Source of the DNA: Caryophanales bacterium UBA6356
GTDB lineage: Bacteria; Bacillota_I; Bacilli_A; RFN20; CAG-826
Direction: 5' to 3'
Assembly: GCA_002440125.1 (NCBI GenBank)
Contig: DJRQ01000012.1
Coordinates: 1 to 11,832, forward strand
DNA: 11,832 nucleotides
Below the pieces are notes generated by a model. That model saw only the letters and a list, made by a program, of their open reading frames with translations, made no database searches and was not told the DNA's origin. Of this stretch, positions 6,671-11,832 are shown one piece after another. The translations under genes were made by a program, and so were the position numbers. Numbering within the stretch: the first letter of the stretch is position 1; every line of letters starts with the position of its first letter.

Positions 6671-8053
6671 ATGTCCATTCAACCCGTTAAAGGAACGCAT
6701 GACCTTTATGGCGAAGACGCCTTGGCGCTTCGCTACGTCGAAGGAGTGCTTCTCAGTGTGGCCGAACTTTATGGCTATCGCGAAATTATATTGCCGGATT
6801 TCGAATATACCGATGTTTTCGAGCGAGGAACTGGCGAAGGAAGCGACGTTGTCCGTAAGGAGATGTATACCTTTAAAGACAAAGGAGACCGTTCTTTAAC
6901 GCTTCGCCCCGAGTTTACCGCCGGAGTGGCTCGCTCGGTCATTTCCAATCGCTTTTACGCCACCGAAGATTTGCCTTTTAAAGTGTATTACTATGGCCCT
7001 TTGTTCCGTTACGAAAGGCCGCAACTTGGCCGATATCGGCAGTTTAACCAATTTGGCGTCGAAGCCATTGGCGAGGATAGTGCTCGCCTGGATGCCGAAA
7101 CGATTATGGTTGCCGTTCAATCTTTGGCTTTGCTCGGTTTCAAAGACGTCACCCTTAAAATCAATTCTTTAGGGGATGAAGAGTCGCGAAAGAATTATCG
7201 TGAGGCGCTTAAGAGCTATTTCAAAGAACATATCGATTCGATGTGCGATGATTGCAAAGAAAGGCTTGAACTCAATCCTCTCCGCATTCTCGATTGCAAG
7301 GTCGAAAAGGATCAAGAGATTGCCGAAAACGCTCCAAAAATCTCTTCCTATCTTAGCGAAGCGAGCGAAAAGAGATATTACGAGACGCTTTCCATCCTTA
7401 ATGATATGAACGTCAAGTACGAGAAGGATGAAAGCCTTGTCCGTGGGCTAGACTACTATAGTGAAGTGGTTTTCGAAGTGCATGCCAAAGCGCCAAGCGG
7501 CAATGATTATGGCGCGCTTTTAGGGGGTGGCCACTATGCTTCTCTTTTGAAAGAACTCGGTGGCCCAAATCTCCCAGGGGTTGGCTTTGCGATGGGCGTC
7601 GAAAGGCTTTGCGCGGTCTTAAAAGAAGAAGGGCTTTTGAAGAATCTTGATGACGGCATTGATATTTATGTAATGCCGATTGGTCAAGAAATGCTTGAAA
7701 ATGCCGATCATTTGGCTGAAGAATGCCGAATGTATGGCTATAAAACGGAGGTGCCGTTTGGCTCTTTGAAATTCTCCTCCCTTTTCAAAAAAGCGGAAAG
7801 AAGGAAAGCGAAATTCGCTCTTATATTAGGAGAAGACGAAATGAAAAAAGGCGTCGCCCAATTAAAAGAGCTTGCCACCAAGACGCAAAAAGAGATTCGC
7901 TTAGAGAACCTAGAAAAAGAGCTTGAAGAAGCTTTTGAACCTTACTACAAGGAGGAGGAGCATTCTTGTTCTTGTAACGAGGATACTTGCCAATGCCACG
8001 ATGGCGACTGTTCTTGTCGCGATGGCCATGGGCGCTCTTCGACTCGGGAATGA
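6671..8053 (+). CDS. hisS: Histidyl-tRNA synthetase with a Cys/His-rich C-terminal tail
   Basis: HisRS attaches histidine to tRNA-His in the cytoplasm, as a class II homodimer. Recognisable elements are the N-terminal VKGTHDLYGED (6-16), the TLRPEFTAG segment (77-85), motif 2 (GPLFRYERPQLGRYRQFNQFG, 109-129), the zinc-like CDDC…LDC insertion (192-209) typical of bacterial HisRS, the histidine-specific motif LVRGLDYYS (256-264), GGGHYASL (285-292) where most enzymes have GGRYD-L, and motif 3 (GVGFAMGVERL, 303-313). The anticodon-binding domain covers about 330-425 and ends in an acidic helix. The family usually stops near residue 420-430. This protein continues to 460 with a tail containing CSC, CQC and CSC pairs and three histidines, described as a separate feature. 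The stop is TGA, followed in frame one codon later by TAA (8057-8059). An aspS start follows 21 bases downstream, so the two synthetases probably share a transcript. Confidence 0.97.
   Translation: MSIQPVKGTHDLYGEDALALRYVEGVLLSVAELYGYREIILPDFEYTDVFERGTGEGSDVVRKEMYTFKDKGDRSLTLRPEFTAGVARSVISNRFYATEDLPFKVYYYGPLFRYERPQLGRYRQFNQFGVEAIGEDSARLDAETIMVAVQSLALLGFKDVTLKINSLGDEESRKNYREALKSYFKEHIDSMCDDCKERLELNPLRILDCKVEKDQEIAENAPKISSYLSEASEKRYYETLSILNDMNVKYEKDESLVRGLDYYSEVVFEVHAKAPSGNDYGALLGGGHYASLLKELGGPNLPGVGFAMGVERLCAVLKEEGLLKNLDDGIDIYVMPIGQEMLENADHLAEECRMYGYKTEVPFGSLKFSSLFKKAERRKAKFALILGEDEMKKGVAQLKELATKTQKEIRLENLEKELEEAFEPYYKEEEHSCSCNEDTCQCHDGDCSCRDGHGRSSTRE
7961..8050 (+). other. Sequence encoding the Cys/His-rich tail of HisRS
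   Basis: Codons 431-460 of hisS encode a hydrophilic extension beyond the anticodon-binding domain. It has cysteines at 433, 435, 440, 442, 447 and 449, in three Cys-x-Cys pairs, histidines at 431, 443 and 453, and several Asp/Glu and Gly residues. The last part (GHGRSSTRE) is small and charged. The two CSC pairs are written with the same nine bases (TGTTCTTGT), which may reflect a small internal duplication. The spacing resembles metallothionein-like or soft-metal-binding peptides. Function is unknown; Zn, Cu or Fe binding, redox sensing or a targeting tag are all possible. Confidence 0.7.
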
Positions 8054-8060
8054 AAGTAAA

Positions 8061-8066
8061 GGAAGG
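8061..8066 (+). promoter_or_regulatory. Ribosome binding site of aspS
   Basis: GGAAGG lies eight bases before the ATG at 8075, within the 21-base hisS–aspS gap. It supports that ATG as the start. Confidence 0.7.
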
Positions 8067-8074
8067 CAACGATT

Positions 8075-9808
8075 ATGAATCGCACGGATTTTAATGGAAA
8101 TCTTCGCTTAAAGGATGTGGGGAGAGAAGTCCGTCTTTACGGATGGATGGCGAACCGGAGACATCTTGGGTCTCTCCTTTTCGTTGATTTAAGAGACAGC
8201 ACGGGCATCGTCCAATTGACGATTCCCGATCCTTCGAAATTCCCCGATGTTCGTAACGAATACGTTCTTTACGTCGAAGGGAAGGTATCGAAGAAAGAAG
8301 TGCCGAATCCCAAGCTTCCGACGGGAGAGATAGAAGTTATCGTTTCCAAGCTTGTGGTTCTTAATAAAGCGGAGAATCCGCCTTTTATCATCGCTGATGA
8401 GACGGATGCCTTAGAGGAGACAAGGCTCCAATATCGCTATTTGGATATCCGTCGCCCTATTACTTTGTCGCGCTTAAAGACGCGCGCGAAGATAGCGAAA
8501 ATAACGCGAGAATTCCTCGATGAAAATGGCTTTTTGGAAGTGGAAACGCCGATTTTGAATTTGGCGACGCCAGAAGGGGCTAGAGATTATTTGGTGCCAT
8601 CGCGCCTTCACCATGGCTCTTTCTACGCTTTGCCGCAATCGCCGCAAATCTTTAAGCAGCTTTTGATGGTGGGCGGAGTGGAACGCTACTACCAAATCGC
8701 GCGTTGCTTCCGCGATGAGGACCTTCGTGCCGACAGACAGCCGGAATTCACTCAAATCGACGTTGAGACCTCTTTCTTTAGCCAAGATGACGTTTTGTCC
8801 CTTTGCGAAAAGATGGTGGCCCGTTACTTCAAGGAAATATTGGGCTACGAAGTCCCCCTTCCTCTTCGCCGCATCGATTATTGGGATGCGATGGATACTT
8901 ATGGAAGCGACAAACCCGATACCCGATATGGTCTTTTGATCCAGGATTTAAAAGAGCTCTTCAAGGCATCCAGCTTTGAGGGCTTTAAGACCGCTCGCTT
9001 TGTCAAAGGCATCGTTGTGCCTTCGAAGGCAAAGGAAACATCCCGAAAGAATCTAGACGCCTTATCGATGGAAGCGAGGAAATTCCATTTGAAATCGCTT
9101 ATCGCGCTCAAGATGGAGGAGGGGAAGCTCAATGGCTCCTTCACGAAGTTCTTGGACGAGGGCTTACAAAAAGAAATCATCGAGAAGCTTTCTTTAAAAG
9201 AAGACGATTTGCTTCTTCTGGAGATGAGCGACGACCGCCGTGACATCGATTTTGGCCTTGGCGCCGTTCGGACGATGCTTGCCAAGGAAATGGGCCTTAT
9301 TAAGAAAGGAACCTATGACCTTCTTTGGGTTACGAACTTCCCGATGTTCGATCCAATCGAAGGGCAAGAGGGCGTCTATACCGCCGAACACCATCCTTTC
9401 ACAAGACCTCGCGACGAGGATTTGCCTCTATTGGATACGGCACCAGAAAAGGTTTTGGCTTATGCCTATGACATCGTCATTAACGGGTATGAAGCGGGTG
9501 GGGGAACCCTTCGCATCTACGATCACGACATCCAAGAGAAGATTTTCCGTATCCTCGGCCTTAGCAAAGAAGAGGTCCAAAAGAAGTTTGGATGGTTTAT
9601 CGACGCTTTCAAATATGGTTGCCCGCCTCATGGGGGTTTCGCTTTGGGAATGGACCGCTTAGCGATGATTCTAAGCGGAACGGAGAATATTCGCGACGTC
9701 ATCGCCTTCCCTAAGAATCTTCAAGCGGTCGATCCGATGAGCGGTGCGCCTGGAGAAGTGCCGACAAAAGATCTGGATGCTGTCGGAATCGAAATAAAAA
9801 AAGAATAG
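8075..9808 (+). CDS. aspS: Aspartyl-tRNA synthetase, bacterial type
   Basis: AspRS charges tRNA-Asp with aspartate, as a cytoplasmic class II homodimer. The 577-residue protein has the bacterial architecture. An N-terminal OB anticodon-binding domain covers about 1-105 (LYGWMANRRHLGSLLFVDLRD, 21-41). The catalytic core opens with ETRLQYRYLDIRRP (115-128), TPEGARDYLVPSR (165-177) and ALPQSPQIFKQ (185-195), followed by motif 2 (ARCFRDEDLRADRQPEFTQID, 209-229). A bacterial GAD insertion lies after YGSDKPD (276-282), at about 285-410. The core resumes with EHHPFTRP (438-445), GGGTLRI (475-481), PPHGG (517-521) and motif 3 (GMDRLAM, 525-531). Length is slightly below the usual 585-595. Leu31 sits where E. 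coli AspRS has its Leu (RRDLGSL), which leans towards a tRNA-Asp-specific enzyme rather than a non-discriminating one. This is an inference from one residue. The gene ends in TAG and directly follows hisS, as in B. subtilis. Confidence 0.98.
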   Translation: MNRTDFNGNLRLKDVGREVRLYGWMANRRHLGSLLFVDLRDSTGIVQLTIPDPSKFPDVRNEYVLYVEGKVSKKEVPNPKLPTGEIEVIVSKLVVLNKAENPPFIIADETDALEETRLQYRYLDIRRPITLSRLKTRAKIAKITREFLDENGFLEVETPILNLATPEGARDYLVPSRLHHGSFYALPQSPQIFKQLLMVGGVERYYQIARCFRDEDLRADRQPEFTQIDVETSFFSQDDVLSLCEKMVARYFKEILGYEVPLPLRRIDYWDAMDTYGSDKPDTRYGLLIQDLKELFKASSFEGFKTARFVKGIVVPSKAKETSRKNLDALSMEARKFHLKSLIALKMEEGKLNGSFTKFLDEGLQKEIIEKLSLKEDDLLLLEMSDDRRDIDFGLGAVRTMLAKEMGLIKKGTYDLLWVTNFPMFDPIEGQEGVYTAEHHPFTRPRDEDLPLLDTAPEKVLAYAYDIVINGYEAGGGTLRIYDHDIQEKIFRILGLSKEEVQKKFGWFIDAFKYGCPPHGGFALGMDRLAMILSGTENIRDVIAFPKNLQAVDPMSGAPGEVPTKDLDAVGIEIKKE

Positions 9809-9809
9809 C

Positions 9810-9815
9810 TATAAT
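9810..9815 (+). promoter_or_regulatory. Probable promoter -10 box for the transketolase gene
   Basis: TATAAT, again preceded by AGC, begins two bases after the aspS TAG in the 61-base gap. A transcript starting near 9822 would have a leader of about 48 bases. No good -35 box is visible 16-18 bases upstream, though an A-rich run (9792-9802) lies in the spacer. The overlapping ATAA-TCG-TTAT (9811-9821) is a weak dyad. No hairpin plus T-run terminator for aspS is present. Confidence 0.5.
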
Positions 9816-9858
9816 CGTTATCAATCAAACAAAGTAAGCACTATAAAACGACTAAAAA

Positions 9859-9864
9859 AGGGAG
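9859..9864 (+). promoter_or_regulatory. Ribosome binding site of the transketolase gene
   Basis: AGGGAG lies five bases before the ATG at 9870, in a purine-rich leader. It fixes the start of the last gene. Confidence 0.75.
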
Positions 9865-9869
9865 AAGTT

Positions 9870-11832
9870 ATGCCATTTAATAGCGAACCGAAAAATCCAA
9901 TCGACGCTTTAGCGATTAGCGCCTTAAGAAGCCTTGTTATCGATGAGACGAATTTGGCCAAAAGCGGTCATCCTGGGATGGCTCTAGATGTGGCTCCCGC
10001 CATGTACGCCCTCTATAAGAAAGTCCTTATAAGCGACCCCAAGCATCCGGATTGGTTTAACCGGGACCGCTTCATCCTTTCGAGTGGCCATAACAGTGCG
10101 CTCCTTTATGCGATGCTCCATATCGCCGGCTTTGACTTAGGAATCGAGGATTTAAAAGAATTCCGACAAATAGGTAGCAAGACCCCTGGACATCCGGAAA
10201 TGGGCATTACTCCTGGCGTCGATGCCGCAAGCGGCCCTCTTGGCCAAGGAATCGCCCAAGCGGTTGGTTTTGCGATGGCCGAAAGGAAAATCGCCAATAG
10301 CTACCCGGAAGGGGAGCGTCTTTGCTCTCATTTCACCTATTGCCTCTGTGGCGATGGCTGTTTGGAAGAAGGCCTTAGCCAAGAAGCCATCTCTTTGGCT
10401 GGCAAGCTTCGTCTTAATAAGCTTATTTTGATTTATGACGCCAACGAAAGCACGCTCGATGAGCCGACTTCCGTCAGCATGGACGAAGATACGAAGCTTC
10501 GATTCGCTTCCGCCAAGTGGAACGTTCTTGAAGTGAAAAACGGAAATGATTTCGAAGAGATCGTCGCCGCTTTTCAAAAAGCCAAAACGAGCACCCTTTT
10601 CCCAAGCCTCATTATTCTTCATACCAAAATCGGCTATGGCACCCCATTGGAAGGGAGTCACCTTTCTCATGGCGCGCCTTTAGGCGAAGAAAAGGGCCTT
10701 TTGGCAAAGAAATTCTATCATTATGATTACCCTTGCTTTACCGTGCCCCCAAGCGTCTATGAAGAGATGAATCGAAGTTTTGGGAAACGTGGCGAGGAGG
10801 CTTATAAGGCCTACGCAAAAGACATCGAAGCCTATAAAGAGCGATATCCCGAGGCGTATCGCGACTTTCTCAATGCCCTAAAGAGAAACGTCGCCGCTTA
10901 TCCTTTTGAGAATCCTCCCCTTTTGGAAAAGGAAAGCACACGCAATGCCAGCGGCCGCTTTTTGAACGCGCTTGTTAAACACGTTCCTTTCACTTTTGGA
11001 GGAAGCGCCGATGTCGCTTCGAGCGTCAAGACTTCCCTAAAGGACGAAAAAACGTTTAGCGCCACCGAAAAAGGAGGGAAAAACATCGCTTTCGGCATCC
11101 GCGAATTCGGGATGGCATCCGCTCTAAACGGGATCCAACTCCATGGTGGTCTTCTTGCTTATGGCGGCTCTTTCCTCGTTTTTAGCGATTATATGAAGAA
11201 TGCTCTTCGCATGAGCGCTTTGGAAGATGTCCCGACGATATACCTTTTCTCCCACGATAGCCTTGCGGTAGGGGAAGATGGCCCAACGCATGAGCCGGTT
11301 GAACAAATTTCCTCCCTCCGCCTTATCCCCGATCTACGCGTTTATCGTCCTGCTGATAGCTTCGAGACTTTTGTGGCCTGGCGCTTAGCCATAGAAAACA
11401 AAAAAGGCCCAATCGCTTTGATTTTATCGCGACAAGATTTGCCTCTATTGCCTCTTCAAAATGAAGAAGGCGTGCGGAAAGGCGCCTATCTTGTGAAAGA
11501 AGCGAAAAAAGCGGATCTCACTTTCTTGGCAAGCGGTAGCGAGGTCTCTTTGGCTTTGGAAGTAAGCAAGAAGCTTGAGGAAGAAGGCTTTGGAATCGAT
11601 GTCTTAAGCGTGCCTAATTTCGCTGGGCTTGCTTTGATGGGCGAAAAAGAACTTTCGAAGCTCCTTCGCACCCCTTTCGAAAACCGTTTCGCCTTCGAGA
11701 TGGGGAGCCCCGATTTGTGGTATCGCTACGCCAAAAACGTCAAGGGCGTTTCAAGCTTCGGCAAAAGCGGCAAAGCCAGCGATGTCTTGGATTCTTTTGG
11801 CTTTACGCCCGATAAAGCTTATCTTTGGGTCA
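9870..11832 (+). CDS. tkt: Transketolase (3' end cut by the window)
   Basis: Transketolase moves two-carbon units between sugar phosphates in the non-oxidative pentose phosphate pathway, using thiamine diphosphate and a divalent metal. The frame is open from the ATG to the window end, giving 654 residues. Family members are about 655-670 long, so only a short C-terminal piece is missing. Visible features are KSGHPGMAL (31-39, H34), LSSGHNSALLY (70-80, H74), the GHPE histidine (H108), SGPLGQG (121-127) and the cofactor motif GDGCLEEG…YDAN (161-192, with D162, N192). The substrate loop IGYGTPLEGSHLSHGAPLG lies at 254-272. The pyrimidine-binding domain has GGSADVASSVKT (377-388), FGIREFGMA (408-416, catalytic E412), GEDGPTHEPVEQ (468-479, H474) and LSRQDLP (519-525, R521). 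The C-terminal domain begins with LTFLASGSEVS (550-560). All expected catalytic residues are present. The gene has its own likely promoter but follows aspS closely, so read-through is possible. Confidence 0.97.
   Translation, partial: MPFNSEPKNPIDALAISALRSLVIDETNLAKSGHPGMALDVAPAMYALYKKVLISDPKHPDWFNRDRFILSSGHNSALLYAMLHIAGFDLGIEDLKEFRQIGSKTPGHPEMGITPGVDAASGPLGQGIAQAVGFAMAERKIANSYPEGERLCSHFTYCLCGDGCLEEGLSQEAISLAGKLRLNKLILIYDANESTLDEPTSVSMDEDTKLRFASAKWNVLEVKNGNDFEEIVAAFQKAKTSTLFPSLIILHTKIGYGTPLEGSHLSHGAPLGEEKGLLAKKFYHYDYPCFTVPPSVYEEMNRSFGKRGEEAYKAYAKDIEAYKERYPEAYRDFLNALKRNVAAYPFENPPLLEKESTRNASGRFLNALVKHVPFTFGGSADVASSVKTSLKDEKTFSATEKGGKNIAFGIREFGMASALNGIQLHGGLLAYGGSFLVFSDYMKNALRMSALEDVPTIYLFSHDSLAVGEDGPTHEPVEQISSLRLIPDLRVYRPADSFETFVAWRLAIENKKGPIALILSRQDLPLLPLQNEEGVRKGAYLVKEAKKADLTFLASGSEVSLALEVSKKLEEEGFGIDVLSVPNFAGLALMGEKELSKLLRTPFENRFAFEMGSPDLWYRYAKNVKGVSSFGKSGKASDVLDSFGFTPDKAYLWV

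Noticed and set aside
9842..9847. TATAAA in the aspS–tkt gap as a second promoter
   Set aside because: A start from it would leave almost no leader before the ribosome binding site, and no -35 box is visible. TATAAT at 9810 is the better candidate.
10152..10670. Minus-strand open frame of 172 codons within the transketolase gene
   Set aside because: The plus strand encodes an unmistakable transketolase with all catalytic motifs here. The minus product resembles nothing and overlaps it completely.
1..11832. CRISPR arrays, insertion sequences, prophage genes, tRNA/rRNA genes or attachment sites
   Set aside because: Nearly every base is accounted for by six conserved housekeeping genes. I saw no repeat arrays, transposase motifs, tRNA-like folds or target-site duplications.

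Overview
The window is a dense, all-plus-strand block of housekeeping genes from a bacterium of the Firmicutes/Bacilli–Mollicutes branch. Six protein-coding genes fill almost all of it: secDF, recJ, rel, hisS, aspS and a transketolase gene that runs off the right edge. The lineage is suggested by gene order, because secDF–recJ–(apt)–relA–(dtd)–hisS–aspS is the classical Bacillus-type arrangement. A one-piece SecD–SecF fusion, a B. subtilis-like Rel (RFKD and NMYQSLHTT signatures) and good Shine-Dalgarno sites also fit. Tryptophan is written TGG throughout, no large reading frame contains an internal TGA, and hisS ends at TGA. This points to the standard code rather than the Mycoplasma/Spiroplasma code. 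The composition is moderate in GC, with frequent CTT, AGC, GCC and TTCGAA-type codons. A gut-type member of the Erysipelotrichia or uncultured Bacilli is a reasonable guess, but the species cannot be named.

Layout. 1-103: upstream leader, perhaps the last codons of an unseen gene, ending in a strong ribosome binding site. 104-2839: a divergent SecDF membrane protein. 2839-4383: a compact RecJ exonuclease whose start overlaps the secDF stop by one base. 4384-4479: a short gap with a consensus TATAAT box. 4480-6657 (alternatively from 4426): bifunctional Rel. 6671-8053: histidyl-tRNA synthetase with an unusual Cys/His-rich C-terminal tail. 8075-9808: aspartyl-tRNA synthetase. 9809-9869: a gap with a second TATAAT box. 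9870-11832: transketolase, lacking only its last residues. There are no convincing intrinsic terminators, RNA genes, mobile elements, CRISPR arrays or long repeats.

The genes cover protein export (SecDF), DNA repair (RecJ), the amino-acid starvation alarm (Rel), charging of tRNA-His and tRNA-Asp, and the non-oxidative pentose phosphate pathway. The very short spacings suggest two or three overlapping transcription units, with probable promoters before rel and before tkt.

The main oddities are these. (1) The HisRS tail holds three Cys-x-Cys pairs within 17 residues. (2) SecDF keeps the fold of the family but seems to have lost the membrane aspartates that drive proton-coupled pulling in canonical SecDF. 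(3) apt and dtd are missing from an otherwise conserved gene order. (4) The rel start is ambiguous. (5) Two closely similar AGC-TATAAT promoter cores sit in the only two sizeable gaps. I see no clear new multi-gene system. The HisRS tail and the degenerate SecDF are the best candidates for undescribed biology.
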